NCBI RefSeq assembly: GCF_000337215.1
Contig: NZ_AOHZ01000041.1
Location: 103,428-167,427 of the forward strand
DNA length: 64,000 nt
Origin: Natronolimnohabitans innermongolicus JCM 12255
GTDB lineage: Archaea; Halobacteriota; Halobacteria; Halobacteriales; Natrialbaceae
Direction of reading: 5' to 3'
The translations under genes and the position numbers were made by a program. Positions 8,299 to 17,540 of this stretch are shown here, in pieces. The stretch's first letter is position 1. The number at the start of each line of letters is the position of its first letter. The notes under the pieces are model-generated. The model did not search any database, was not told where the DNA came from, and saw only the letters and a program-made list of their open reading frames with translations.

Positions 8299-8684
8299 GG
8301 TTTACGAATACTCGAGTTTCGATCGCGTTCGACGCGTATTCGAATAGGGATCTCGAATAACGCCGGAATTTCGGGCGCTGAGCGGTTCTCTCGAGGCTGA
8401 ACCGGTCCCCTGGACCCCACATTACTACTCGAATGGGCGCATGTGAGTGGAATCCGTCGACAGTCGATGGAAACGGAGCGCTTGCGATCACACTGGTGGG
8501 TGTCACCACGGACCGACCGACGACCCATACTCGTCCCGCGACGTAACCAGTTCCGAAACGAGCGGTTACGGTGACCGCTGAACAGGCTTCCCTGGCGCCG
8601 TTTCCACAGCGACTGTTATTTTCCGAAACTGGTCGTAGTTACCTATCCGGAAGCTATTTTGTGACGGCATCAGTCGTAGTATCC
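8299..8684. other. Divergent intergenic region lrp/tupA
   Basis: About 385 bases upstream of the tungstate operon. Frames crossing it (for example the upstream extension of tupA) lack coding character. The end contains GAAGCTATTTTGTGACGG, a possible TATA-like element for tupA about 35 bases before its ATG. A ModE/TOBE-type site may lie here but I cannot identify one by eye. Confidence 0.4.
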
Positions 8685-9608
8685 ATGACGATACAACGGA
8701 GGGAGTTCCTCTCGGTGCTCGGGGGCGGCGTTGCCGTCGGACTGGCGGGCTGTACCGGGGCCGACGACAGCGACGGGCCCGAAATCAGCGGCGAGACGCT
8801 GACGCTCACGACGACGACGAGCACGTACGACACGGGCCTGCTCGACGAGCTCAACGCGCCGTTCGAGGACCGCTACGGCGTCACCGTCGACGCCGTCGCA
8901 CAGGGGACCGGTGCGGCGCTCAGAACGGCTCGGGACGGCGACTCCGACGTCGTGATGGTGCACGCGCGCTCGCTCGAGGACGAGTTCATGGAGGAAGGGT
9001 ACGGCGTCAACCGCCGCGACCTCATGTTCAACGACTTCGTGATCGTCGGCGAGTCCGACGATCCGGCGGACGTCGAAGGGGAAGACGACGCCGCGGCGGC
9101 GTTCGAAGCGATCGCCGAGGCGGAAGCCACGTTCGTCTCTCGCGGGGACGAGTCGGGAACGCACACGAAGGAACTCGAGATCTGGGACGAAACCGGGCTG
9201 ACCGTCGAGGAGTTCGGGGAGTGGTACCTCGACGGCGGCGGCGGGATGGGAGAGACTCTGAACACGGCGAACCTGGACGGCGGGTACACGCTTGTCGATC
9301 GCGGAACGTTCCTCGACATGCGAGACGAGATTGACCTCGAACTCCTGGTCGAGGGGCCGGTCGAAGGCGGCTCGGAGATGCTCATGAACCCCTACGGAAT
9401 CGTCGCGGTCAACCCCGCTGTCCACGACAACGTCAACTACGACCTCGCGATGGCGTACATCGGCTACATCACCAGCCTCGAGGGTCAGGAGATCATCGAG
9501 GAGTACCGGTCGAACGACGAACAGCTGTTCTTCGCCGAAGCGCTGTCCGAAGACCCGAACTTCCGGCAGTACCTCCCCGAGGGGTGGGAGCGCAGTAGCG
9601 ATGACTAA
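8685..9608 (+). CDS. tupA: Tungstate ABC transporter substrate-binding lipoprotein TupA
   Basis: 307 aa. It begins with a twin-arginine lipoprotein signal: Arg5-Arg6, a hydrophobic stretch and a lipobox ending at Cys23 (LAGC), so it is exported folded and lipid-anchored. The mature part carries the TupA-type signatures [32 protein letters not shown] and FNDFVIVGE, and later [13 protein letters not shown] and [10 protein letters not shown]. TupA binds tungstate with high selectivity and hands it to the permease. The ATG at 8685 is chosen because it places the twin arginines near the N-terminus. The permease gene follows immediately. Confidence 0.93.
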   Translation: MTIQRREFLSVLGGGVAVGLAGCTGADDSDGPEISGETLTLTTTTSTYDTGLLDELNAPFEDRYGVTVDAVAQGTGAALRTARDGDSDVVMVHARSLEDEFMEEGYGVNRRDLMFNDFVIVGESDDPADVEGEDDAAAAFEAIAEAEATFVSRGDESGTHTKELEIWDETGLTVEEFGEWYLDGGGGMGETLNTANLDGGYTLVDRGTFLDMRDEIDLELLVEGPVEGGSEMLMNPYGIVAVNPAVHDNVNYDLAMAYIGYITSLEGQEIIEEYRSNDEQLFFAEALSEDPNFRQYLPEGWERSSDD

Positions 9609-9668
9609 GTGGCCGGCAGCGACGCTCGTCGCTCGAGCCGTCGCGACCAGAACGGAGGGTTCGATCGC

Positions 9669-10385
9669 ATGTCGCTCGAGCAGCAGATGCTGACGGCACT
9701 GGTCGTCGACTTTCCCTTCGAGTGGAACTACATCCGGAGCATCGTTCGCGTCTCGTTGTACGTGAGCCTCACCGCGGTGGCGCTGAGTACGCTACTCAGC
9801 CTCCCGGTCGCGCTGCTCGTCGGCTTCAAAGAGTTCCGCGGGAAGACGCTGCTCACGTCGATCATCAACACCGGGATGGGGTTTCCGAGCGTCGTCGTCG
9901 GCCTCGTCGTGCTCTTTGCGGTGTCCAATCAGGGACCGCTCGGTTCGTTCGACCTCGTGTTCACCACCGAGGCGATGATCCTGTCCCAGATCGTCCTCGC
10001 GGCGCCGGTCATCACCGGCGTGAGTCTCGCCGCCGTCAGCAGCGTCGAGCAGAACGTCCGCGACGCGGCGTACGCGATGGGCGGCACGAACCTCGACGTC
10101 GCGCTCGTGACGATCAAGGAGGCCCGTTACGGAATCGCGACGGCCGTCCTCGCCGGTTTCGGACGGGCGATCAGCGAAGTCGGCTCCGTACTCATCGTCG
10201 GCGGGAACATCGCCAGTTCGGACGGCACCTCGGTCACGCGAACGATCACGACCGCGATCCAGCTCGAGGCGCGCCAGGGGCGGTTCGAAACGGCGATGAT
10301 CCTCGGGGCGATACTCGTCGTCCTCGTGTTGCTGGTCAACGCGATCGTGGTCCGACTCGGCAGCGGAGGTGGGCGGTACGGATGA
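9669..10385 (+). CDS. tupB: Tungstate ABC transporter permease TupB
   Basis: 238 aa from [20 protein letters not shown]. It has about five or six membrane helices and the EAA-type coupling segment [41 protein letters not shown], here quoted across two blocks. A GTG at 9609, just after the tupA stop, would add 20 residues and is the alternative start. It forms the membrane channel with TupA and the ATPase. Its stop overlaps the ATG of the ATPase gene (ATGA), so the two are translationally coupled. Confidence 0.92.
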   Translation: MSLEQQMLTALVVDFPFEWNYIRSIVRVSLYVSLTAVALSTLLSLPVALLVGFKEFRGKTLLTSIINTGMGFPSVVVGLVVLFAVSNQGPLGSFDLVFTTEAMILSQIVLAAPVITGVSLAAVSSVEQNVRDAAYAMGGTNLDVALVTIKEARYGIATAVLAGFGRAISEVGSVLIVGGNIASSDGTSVTRTITTAIQLEARQGRFETAMILGAILVVLVLLVNAIVVRLGSGGGRYG

Positions 10386-11149
10386 CGCTCGAAGCGATCG
10401 ACGTCCACCACAGCTACGGGTACGAGACGGTCTTCGAGGGCGTCTCGCTGTCGGTGACGCCCGGAGAGGTCGTCGCGATCATCGGCCCCTCCGGCGTCGG
10501 AAAGTCGACGCTCCTCCGACTGCTCGCGCTCTTCGACGCGCCCGACGACGGCGCGATCGTCTACGACGACGACCCCGTCTGGGAGGTCTCGGATCAGCGA
10601 CGTCTCGAGTATCGCCGCCGGATCGGCATGGTGTTCCAGGACGCCAGCCTCTTCGACGCAAGCGTCCGTCGCAACGCCGAGTACGGGCTTCGCGTCCGCC
10701 AGTCGTGGCGCGAGCGCCTTCGCCACGAACTCGGGGGACTCGTCGGGAAGGAAAACGGCACCGGCGCCGCGGTCGACGCCCTCGAGACCGTCGGGCTTCG
10801 CGAGCAAGCCGAACAGGACGCCTCGTCGCTCTCGGGCGGCGAGGCCCAGCGCGTCGCCTTCGCCCGCGCGCTCGCGTACGATCCGGACGTCCTCCTCCTC
10901 GACGAGCCGACGTCCGACCTCGACCCGCGGAACACGGCCGTGCTCGAAGACGCCGTCCTCGAGGCCCGCGACCGAGACATCGGGGTCGTCATCGCGACCC
11001 ACGACATGCACCAGGCCGAACGGATCGCCGACCGCGTCGGCGTCCTTCTCGGCGACGAAATCATCGAAGTCGGGCCGACCGAGCGGGTGTTCGAGGACCC
11101 CGTCGACGACCGAACCCGGAAATTTATCTCCGGAGAGCTGATATACTGA
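10382..11149 (+). CDS. tupC: Tungstate ABC transporter ATP-binding protein TupC
   Basis: 255 aa. Walker [10 protein letters not shown] is at 35-43, the Q-loop in VFQDAS near 85, the ABC signature LSGGEAQR at 150-157, Walker B LLLDEP at 171-176, a D-loop SDLD and a switch histidine in VIATHDMH. It energises TupAB. It starts four bases before the end of tupB. A putative TOBE/ModE-type regulator follows 52 bases downstream, which suggests tungstate-responsive control of the operon. Confidence 0.93.
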   Translation: MTLEAIDVHHSYGYETVFEGVSLSVTPGEVVAIIGPSGVGKSTLLRLLALFDAPDDGAIVYDDDPVWEVSDQRRLEYRRRIGMVFQDASLFDASVRRNAEYGLRVRQSWRERLRHELGGLVGKENGTGAAVDALETVGLREQAEQDASSLSGGEAQRVAFARALAYDPDVLLLDEPTSDLDPRNTAVLEDAVLEARDRDIGVVIATHDMHQAERIADRVGVLLGDEIIEVGPTERVFEDPVDDRTRKFISGELIY

Positions 11150-11201
11150 ACGAACGCAGCCGATAAACGCCGCCAGACGGCGTTTCCCGAGGAGACCACC
11201 G

Positions 11202-11924
11202 ATGACGATCGAACGAGATTACAGCCCGAAACTCGCCGTCGAGGACGTGACGATCGACCGCCGCGACGTCGAGATGCTCGACGCGATCGATCGCTACGGC
11301 TCGATGCACAAAGCGGCCGACGAGCTGGGCCGGTCGTACGCCCGCGTCCAGAACCGCGTCGTCGAGATCGAAGACGCCGTCGGACCGATCACTGAGCGCA
11401 CGCGCGGCGGCAGCGGCGGCGGCGGCACCGAACTCACGCAGACCGCCCGCGAACTTCGCCAGCAGTTCGACCGTCACGACGCCGAACTCGACGGCGTCGC
11501 GCAGGTGACGGAGTCCGTCTTTTCCGGCACCGTCCGCGACCGAACCGGGGAACTCGCCACCGTCGAAACGCCGATCGGCCCGATTCTGGCGCTGGTTCCG
11601 GAGGGAGCGAGCAGCGTGCAGCTCACCGTCCGCTCCGACGCCGTCGTCCTCACCGACCCGAGCGAGGCGCCGCGGGCCGACGACACCAGCCTCCGAAATC
11701 AGTTCACGGGCCGAATCGAACGGCTCGAGCCGGGCGATGCGATCGCGAGAGTGACGGTTCGGCTCGGTGGTGACGAGGAACGCGACGGCGAGCAGACGAT
11801 TCAGGCCCTGATCACGGCCTCGAGTGCGGAGCGGTTAGCCCTCGAGTCGGGGCAGTCGATCACGGTTTCGTTCAAGGCGACGGCCGCGAGGGGCGTTCCG
11901 GTCGATCCGGGTTCGGCGGAGTGA
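11202..11924 (+). CDS. ModE-like regulator with LysR-type HTH and TOBE-like domains
   Basis: 240 aa. The N-terminal helix-turn-helix (residues 20-65: DAIDRYGSMHKAADELGRSY, then VQNRVVEIEDAVG) is the ModE/LysR type, followed by a glycine-rich linker (RGGSGGGGTEL). The C-terminal half (about 100-240) has the beta-rich TOBE-like pattern FSGTVRDRTGELATVET and FTGRIERLEPGDAIARVTV, an oxyanion-binding module. It probably represses the tup operon when tungstate or molybdate is bound. It lies 52 bases after tupC and may be co-transcribed. Whether the ligand is tungstate or molybdate cannot be read from sequence. Confidence 0.87.
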   Translation: MTIERDYSPKLAVEDVTIDRRDVEMLDAIDRYGSMHKAADELGRSYARVQNRVVEIEDAVGPITERTRGGSGGGGTELTQTARELRQQFDRHDAELDGVAQVTESVFSGTVRDRTGELATVETPIGPILALVPEGASSVQLTVRSDAVVLTDPSEAPRADDTSLRNQFTGRIERLEPGDAIARVTVRLGGDEERDGEQTIQALITASSAERLALESGQSITVSFKATAARGVPVDPGSAE

Positions 11925-12258
11925 GGCAACCGCTTTTCTCCGGGTAGATTCTACTTCTCGGCTCGAACTCGAGAGGCGAGATGAGGACAGTTTCGACGCT
12001 GTGACTCGAGCGCTTGCTCGGCGGAAAACGGTACATCTGGATTTGAACGACGTTGAGACGGTCACGATCGCGACGCTCGCGGGCTGTGACCGTTCTACTT
12101 TACATTCAGGCCGCACGATTCGCTCGCGAAATTGTTCGCGAAGAAGTGTCCGTCTGGGATTTGAACCCGATGCAAATCCTCGCTTCGCTCGGATTTCCGT
12201 GCTTCAACTCCCAGAACGTGCGCGCTTCGCTCGCTCGCAAAAACTCGCTCGCTGTAGT
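11925..12258. other. Gene-poor stretch upstream of tRNA-Glu
   Basis: No convincing gene. Frames here are interrupted and lack motifs. The stretch holds a palindrome near 12123-12141 (CGCTCGCGAA...TTCGCGAAG) and the detached tRNA-Glu 3' end described separately. It may be the eroded remainder of an inserted element. Confidence 0.45.
12149..12168 (-). repeat. Detached copy of tRNA-Glu 3' segment (att-like)
   Basis: Twenty bases (TCCGTCTGGGATTTGAACCC) are identical to 12261-12280 inside tRNA-Glu, where they encode the T-arm and acceptor 3' strand. The copy has the same orientation and lies 112 bases away from the gene's own segment. It does not extend into a foldable tRNA, so it is a fragment, as left by integrase-mediated recombination at a tRNA 3' end. 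Confidence 0.8.
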
Positions 12259-12332
12259 GCTCCGTCTGGGATTTGAACCCAGGTCATCGGCTCGAAAGGC
12301 CGAAATGATTGGCCGGACTACACCAACGGAGC
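12259..12332 (-). tRNA. tRNA-Glu (UUC)
   Basis: The minus strand gives a complete cloverleaf of 74 bases: acceptor GCTCCGT/ACGGAGC, anticodon stem TCGGC/GCCGA around the loop CTTTCGA, and T stem CTGGG/CCCAG. The anticodon TTC (genome 12294-12296) is preceded by U33, giving glutamate. The 3' CCA is not encoded, as is usual in haloarchaea. Its 3' end is partially duplicated at 12149-12168. Confidence 0.97.
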
Positions 12333-12470
12333 GCTTACGTCGTTCGCACACCGAGCCTCGACAGACGTCGTCTGTCTCGACAACGGAGCGTGCGTCGAAC
12401 GCATTCAGTGATTGCTGGGGGCTAGTAAAAAACGTTCCGTTCCGCGGCCGCAGTGGTAGGGACTGGCGTG

Positions 12471-12607
12471 CTATAGTAACAACTGAAACTGTTCACACAC
12501 CAATCGCACAGCGCTCGTGCGATTGGGTGTGCACTGACTTTCAGTGCACGCCTAATCGCCGGATAGCGTTGCGATTAGTGTGTAACTCGTTTCAGTGGCT
12601 ACTATAG
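12471..12607. repeat. Palindromic repeat, family B copy 1 (long form)
   Basis: A 137-bp element with terminal inverted repeats: CTATAGTAACAACTGAAAC on the left and GTTTCAGTGGCTACTATAG on the right. Inside are two hairpins built on the same theme: CCAATCGCAC...GTGCGATTGG and CCTAATCGC...GCGATTAG. A shorter relative (86 bp) is at 48043-48128. It has no coding capacity. The ends and size recall a MITE or a REP-like palindrome. Confidence 0.85.
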
Positions 12608-12702
12608 GAACCCTCCGTCACCGTCGAAATTCGACGACTCGCTCGAGCGAACCGTGCGGCGACTTCTCAACGCTTTTCACCCCGCACGACGACGCATCTG
12701 GC

Positions 12703-13440
12703 ATGAAATACGTTCGATTCCGCGATCCGGCGGGTGCGATCCGACGCGGCGAGTACGAGAGCGGCCACGTCCACTTCGGCAACGAGAGCTACGCGCTCGA
12801 CGACGACGCGATCGACGTCTTGCCGCCGTGTGACCCCTCGAAGATCGTCTGTATCGGCCGCAACTACGCCGACCACGCCGACGAGATGGGCTCGGAACTC
12901 CCGGATCGACCGATGCTGTTCCTGAAGGGACCGAACACGGTCGCGAGCCACGGCGACACGATCACGACGCCGGCCGGTAAGGACCGCATCGACTACGAGG
13001 CCGAACTGGCGGTCGTCATCGGCGAGCAGTGTCGCCACGTCCCCGTCGCGGACGCGATGGACGTCGTCGAAGGATTCACCTGCCTCAACGACGTTTCGAA
13101 CCGCGAAGACCAGCAAGACGAGCGCAACTGGATCCGCGGAAAGGCCTTCGACGGCGCCGCGCCGATGGGGCCGCTGCTCGCGACTCCTGACGAGGTTCCC
13201 GAAGACGCCAGCGTCCAGTCGCGAGTCAACGGCGAACTCAAACAGGACGGCCACCGCGAACAGCTCATCTTCCCCATCCCGGAGCTGATCGCCGAGATCA
13301 CGACCTACATGACCCTCGAGGAAGGCGACGTGATCGCGACGGGCACGCCCGAGGGCGTCGGCCCGCTCGAGGACGGCGACGAGGTCGAAATCGAGGTCGA
13401 AGGCGTCGGCACGCTCGAGCACACGGTCCGGATTCCCTGA
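12703..13440 (+). CDS. Fumarylacetoacetate hydrolase family protein
   Basis: 245 aa, starting MKYVRFRDPAG. The FAH fold signatures are complete: CIGRNYADHADEMG (50-63), FLKGPNTV, metal ligands Glu99 and Glu101 in DYEAELAVVIG, Asp130 in LNDVSNRE, and GDVIATGTPEGVGPL near the C-terminus. The family comprises Mg/Mn-dependent hydrolases, isomerases and decarboxylases acting on 2-oxo acids (fumarylpyruvate, acylpyruvates, oxaloacetate). Short single-domain members like this are most often acylpyruvate hydrolase or oxaloacetate decarboxylase; the exact substrate is not determinable here. The ATG at 12703 was chosen over an upstream in-frame one because the conserved YVRF start lies there. Confidence 0.9.
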   Translation: MKYVRFRDPAGAIRRGEYESGHVHFGNESYALDDDAIDVLPPCDPSKIVCIGRNYADHADEMGSELPDRPMLFLKGPNTVASHGDTITTPAGKDRIDYEAELAVVIGEQCRHVPVADAMDVVEGFTCLNDVSNREDQQDERNWIRGKAFDGAAPMGPLLATPDEVPEDASVQSRVNGELKQDGHREQLIFPIPELIAEITTYMTLEEGDVIATGTPEGVGPLEDGDEVEIEVEGVGTLEHTVRIP

Positions 13441-13512
13441 TCGGACCGGTTCAGTCTCGGGAAGACCGATCGTTTCGAACCTTTTTCGAATCACTCGCGC
13501 GAAGTCACCGGC

Positions 13513-14217
13513 ATGACCGTTCGATTCGGTGCGGTGACCGTCGACTGGCTCGGCCTCGCGACGATCCGACTCGAGGGACGGACCGGCGCGGTGATCTATA
13601 TGGACCCGGGACCGGAGGCGTACGACGTCCTCGAGGAGAGCCCGCGGGACGGCGACCTGATCCTCGTCAGTCACGACCACCACTACGATCCGGACTCGAT
13701 CCGGCGCGTGGCCCACGAGGACGCCATCGTCGTGGTTCACGAGTCGATCGACGCCCGCGAGATCGATCGGGTCGACGAACGACCCGAGGACCTCCCCTAC
13801 GAGGTCGAGCGCGTCCGCGCCGACGAGTCGTTCGTCCTCGGTCCGCTCGACCTGTTCACCACGCCCGCGTACAACGACCCCGCGGGGCCACACGTCGACG
13901 AGCGCGGCAAGCCCTACCACCCCGAAGGTCGGGGCTGTGGCTTCGGCGTGACCGTCGACGGCGTCACGGCCTTCTGGCCCGGCGACACCGACGTCCTCGA
14001 GTATCACGAAGAGCTACGCGTTGACCTCTTCCTGCCGCCGATCGGCGGGACGTACACGATGGATCGTCGCGAAGCCGCGGCCCTCGCCGAGCGACTCGAG
14101 CCGGATCTCGTTCTCCCCGTTCACTACGATACGTTCGACGAAATCGAGGTCGACGCCGACGCCTTCGTCGTCGACGTTGCAAACCGGGCGATTCCGGTCG
14201 TATTGGACGAACGCTGA
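13513..14217 (+). CDS. Metallo-beta-lactamase fold hydrolase (UlaG-like)
   Basis: 234 aa. The metal motif HDHHYD lies at residues 54-59 (the HxHxDH variant), with further ligands in WPGDTD and PVHYDTF. It resembles the UlaG/YtnP-like group of small MBL hydrolases. The substrate is unknown. It follows the FAH-family gene after 72 bases on the same strand and may be co-transcribed, but no shared pathway is evident. Confidence 0.87.
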   Translation: MTVRFGAVTVDWLGLATIRLEGRTGAVIYMDPGPEAYDVLEESPRDGDLILVSHDHHYDPDSIRRVAHEDAIVVVHESIDAREIDRVDERPEDLPYEVERVRADESFVLGPLDLFTTPAYNDPAGPHVDERGKPYHPEGRGCGFGVTVDGVTAFWPGDTDVLEYHEELRVDLFLPPIGGTYTMDRREAAALAERLEPDLVLPVHYDTFDEIEVDADAFVVDVANRAIPVVLDER

Positions 14218-14278
14218 GTCGCCGACGGTACTGCCGGTTTGTGAACGCTTTCACGGATCTCCATCGAGTAGTTGGCGT

Positions 14279-15580
14279 GTGAGCTTCCGTTCGCCCACAG
14301 CACTGTCACGGGTTTGGACGAACCCTTACTACCGTCGGTGGCTGCTGTGGGGGATCCTCGCCGCGTCGTTCCTGCTCGTCAGCATCTACCGACTGTCGAC
14401 GGCGGTTATTGCGGGGCAGTTGATGGACGCGTTCGAGATCACGGGTGCAGAGCTGGGGCTGTTACACGCGGCGTTTTTCGTCATCTACTCACTGATGCAG
14501 ATTCCGGTGGGCATCCTCGTGGACCGAATCGGTGCTCGGCGGACAGCGGCGGTGGGGGCCGTGGTGATGAACGTCGGTGCGGTCTGGTTCGCGCTCGCCG
14601 GTGGCTACGGCGGGGCACTCGCCGGCCGGTTTCTCATCGGACTCGGCGGCAGCGTGATCTTCGTCGCGATGCTCCGGTTTTGTGCGAACTGGTACCGAAC
14701 CGACGAGTTCGCGACGATGAACGGACTGTGTTTCGCCGTCGGCGGTGTCGGCGGCATCATCGCGACGACGCCGTTCGCCGTTGCGGTCGACGTCGCGGGG
14801 TGGCGGACGGCGGTACTCGGGTTGGGCGCCGCGGGTCTCGTCGTCGCAGCCGCCACCTTCGTCTTCGTTCGCGATTCCGCCGAACGGGCCGGCTTGCCGG
14901 CTATCGACGGCGTTCCCGAGCAGTCGATGTTGACGATCCCGGAGGTCCGACAGTTCACGGCCCGCATCGTTACCGATCGCATGACCTGGGTTGTCTCGCT
15001 TCTGCTCTACTGTACCGGCGGGGTGAACCTGACGCTCGTGGGACTGTGGGGAATTCCCTACGTCGTTCAGACGTACGACGTCTCGGTGACGACGGCCTCG
15101 ACGATCACGCTCTGTGGCGGCGTCGGTCTCGTCGTCGGACCGCCGGCCGTCGGTCGGCTTTCGGATCGCCTCGAGCGCGATACCGAATTTATCGTCGCCG
15201 GCACCGCCATCTACACCGTCGCGCTGGGGTTTCTCGCCGTCGCCGGTGATCCGCCGCTCGTGACCGTCGGTGCCGTGTTCTTCCTGACGGGCGCCCTGTT
15301 CGGTACGTTTGCGCTCACCTACCCGCTAGTCCAGACCCGGTACGACGAGCGAGCCAGCGGGATCGCGATCGGGGCGATCAACGGGGCCTCGTTTTTCGGC
15401 GCCGCCACGTTTCCGACGCTCATGGGGTGGGCACTCGACGCGTACTGGACCGGCGAGTTCATCGACGGCGCCCGCGTGTACACCGAAACCGGGTATCGAA
15501 TCGCGTTCGTCATCGGGACCGTCGCCGGGTTCGTGGCGCTTTGCTGTGCCGTCTGGATTCACGTCACCGATCACGAGTAG
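14279..15580 (+). CDS. MFS transporter
   Basis: 433 aa with about 12 membrane helices. The family signature between TM2 and TM3 is present as GILVDRIGARRTAAVG and a weaker second copy as GRLSDRLERDTEF between helices 8 and 9. The first ATG in this frame is far upstream inside the preceding gene, so I chose the GTG at 14279 (VSFRSPTALSR), which leaves a short basic N-terminus before the first helix. The sequence is closest in feel to the nitrate/oxalate-like or sugar-phosphate-type antiporters, but the substrate is unassigned. Confidence 0.85.
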   Translation: MSFRSPTALSRVWTNPYYRRWLLWGILAASFLLVSIYRLSTAVIAGQLMDAFEITGAELGLLHAAFFVIYSLMQIPVGILVDRIGARRTAAVGAVVMNVGAVWFALAGGYGGALAGRFLIGLGGSVIFVAMLRFCANWYRTDEFATMNGLCFAVGGVGGIIATTPFAVAVDVAGWRTAVLGLGAAGLVVAAATFVFVRDSAERAGLPAIDGVPEQSMLTIPEVRQFTARIVTDRMTWVVSLLLYCTGGVNLTLVGLWGIPYVVQTYDVSVTTASTITLCGGVGLVVGPPAVGRLSDRLERDTEFIVAGTAIYTVALGFLAVAGDPPLVTVGAVFFLTGALFGTFALTYPLVQTRYDERASGIAIGAINGASFFGAATFPTLMGWALDAYWTGEFIDGARVYTETGYRIAFVIGTVAGFVALCCAVWIHVTDHE

Positions 15581-15729
15581 CGACCGACCGGTAGCGAGTC
15601 GCGCCTGACCGCAATGTTTCGGCCGCTCCGGACGGCTTCGGCGGGAAACGCTGATTCGGCCAAACCTCCCGACCTCGGCCGCGGGAAATCGGCCCCACGT
15701 ATTAGTGTCACTGCGACGAACAAGGTCGC

Positions 15730-16701
15730 ATGGACGAGGACCCCCGCTCGAGTCGGGCGGGCGAGTCGCCACGCTACTGCTCGCAGTGTGGCTCCGCCCT
15801 CGAGTCGGCGATGAACTACTGTCCGAACTGCGGGACTCCCGTCGGCGCCGACGAGGGAACCGGCGTCTCGAAGACGCACTCGAGCGACGGCGAGCGATCG
15901 GCCGACGAAACGACCGACCGCGACCGCGACGTCCTCGAGTACCGGATCGCCGAGGCGATGCGAGACGGCTGGGAACTCGAGCACGATTTCGGCGACCACG
16001 CGGTGATGATCCGCCGGACGGTCGGCGATCTCGACGAACACGTGGCCGTCGCGATACTGACGATCTGGTTTACGATGGGGATGGGCAACGTCGCCTGGGG
16101 CGCGTATCGCTACTTCGGCAGCCCCGAGCGGATCGTCCTCCGTGCCGACGGTATCGAGGGGAAAATCGATGACGACGACGACGCCTCGAGATCCGTTCTT
16201 CTCGGACGAATCACCGCCGTGTTCTGCTGGCTCGTGGCCGCAGCCGTGGCTGCGGTCGCTGTTCAGTTCGGGGTGGCCGGGATCGGCTACCTGTTTCTCG
16301 CACTCGCCCTCGCGTTCGCGATCATGGGAACCGTTTCGCTCCCGTCGGTCAACCGCCGCCTCGAGGGCCGTCGATCGATCACGGCCAACGGTCGCGTTCG
16401 GTCGGTCGACGAGCGAACCGTCGTCGACTACGATCGGCCGTGTTCGGCCTGCGGAGCCGCTGTCGGCCGCGGGCTCGAGCGAACCTACCGCAAGGAGTTC
16501 TGTCTGCTCGGCGTCCCGCTCTCGCGTTCGGAGGGCCGAAACTACTACTGTCGGGAGTGTGCCACCGGTGCGGACGCGTCGGTTCGCTCGCGGACCGCAG
16601 AAGGGAAGTCCGCGGCTGATTTCGAATCGTCGCGGTCGCTCGAGACCGACGCGAATCGGAACCGGGAGACGGAAGCAGAGACGGAACGGGAGTCGTCGTA
16701 G
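15730..16701 (+). CDS. Zinc-ribbon membrane protein
   Basis: 323 aa. A double zinc ribbon starts the protein (CSQCG near 18 and CPNCG near 32). A soluble region with a YRIAEAMRDGWELE strand-helix follows, then two hydrophobic stretches (about 105-125 and 165-205). A second, split zinc-binding region (CSACGAAVGRG and YYCRECATG) lies near 240-280, and the tail is charged and repetitive (DANRNRETEAETE). This is a widespread haloarchaeal architecture of unknown role, presumably membrane-associated with cytosolic zinc ribbons. Confidence 0.75.
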   Translation: MDEDPRSSRAGESPRYCSQCGSALESAMNYCPNCGTPVGADEGTGVSKTHSSDGERSADETTDRDRDVLEYRIAEAMRDGWELEHDFGDHAVMIRRTVGDLDEHVAVAILTIWFTMGMGNVAWGAYRYFGSPERIVLRADGIEGKIDDDDDASRSVLLGRITAVFCWLVAAAVAAVAVQFGVAGIGYLFLALALAFAIMGTVSLPSVNRRLEGRRSITANGRVRSVDERTVVDYDRPCSACGAAVGRGLERTYRKEFCLLGVPLSRSEGRNYYCRECATGADASVRSRTAEGKSAADFESSRSLETDANRNRETEAETERESS

Positions 16702-16913
16702 TTCGATTCCGCAGGCGGTCTCCGGGTCGGGTGCTCATACCGGGTATCGAAGCGCGGTTGAACGACTGGGACTCGGTGCTCAGATTCCAGGCGACGGGAC
16801 CCTTCGGCGCCGTACCGCCGATCCGAAGCGAGTGCCGGCGACGGAAACAGTAGCGGTGGTCGACGTCACGTCACGTCGAACGTGCGACGGACTCCGCTAC
16901 GACATCGGCCGAA

Positions 16914-17309
16914 TCACTCGTCGTCGGGATGGGCGATCTCGAGTTCGAAGTCGTCCTCGGGGAAGGCGACGCAAGTCAGCACCCAGCCGTCCTCGATCTG
17001 GTCGTCCTCGAGGTACTCGTTGCCATCGTGGGTGACGACGTCGTTGGCGTCGCCGTCGTACCTGGCGGTACAGTCTCCACAGGAACCGACCTCACAGGCG
17101 TACGGAATTTCGACGTCGGCGTCGAGTGCCGGCTGGAGGATGTCCTCGTCGGATGCGACCTCGACTGTCTCGTCTTCTTCGGGGAACTCGATCTCGTAGA
17201 CGTCGGCGGCCTCGTCCGCGTCGTCGTTCTCGCCCAGACAGCCCGCGACTGCGACGGCGCCAGCGCCACCGACCGCGGCCAGCAACTGGCGCCGATCGGC
17301 CGTCGGCAT
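16914..17309 (-). CDS. Membrane-anchored [2Fe-2S] ferredoxin lipoprotein
   Basis: 131 aa from MPTADRRQLLAAVGG. A twin-arginine signal (Arg6-Arg7) and a lipobox (VAGC, Cys24) predict export in folded form and lipid attachment on the outside of the membrane. The mature domain is a plant-type ferredoxin with cysteines at 72, 77, 80 and 113 in the pattern C-x4-C-x2-C-x32-C. The cluster must be inserted before Tat export. Longer starts at 17399 and 17384 exist but would bury the signal. An extracellular electron carrier is implied; the partner is unknown. Confidence 0.87.
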   Translation of the reverse strand: MPTADRRQLLAAVGGAGAVAVAGCLGENDDADEAADVYEIEFPEEDETVEVASDEDILQPALDADVEIPYACEVGSCGDCTARYDGDANDVVTHDGNEYLEDDQIEDGWVLTCVAFPEDDFELEIAHPDDE

Positions 17310-17540
17310 GTCGCTCGGAACGGTGACTTTCGTGCGCGATCGGTCCGACGTCTCGTCTCCGGGGCAGGTCGGCCTGTCACTCATAGGCATTACCCACACC
17401 CATTTCGGTCATAAATGTTGTCAGTTGGTATACAAGTGCTGCTCTCGAACGGCTACAGCGCCTCGAGGAACGCGGGTTCGACGATACGGGGCTCGCGTGC
17501 CGCGTGGCTCATCGACTGGAACGCCGGGCTCGATAGCCGT

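Noticed and set aside
12001..12607. Protein frames across the tRNA-Glu region
   Set aside because: They cross the tRNA and repeat, have no motifs and read as GC-rich shadows.
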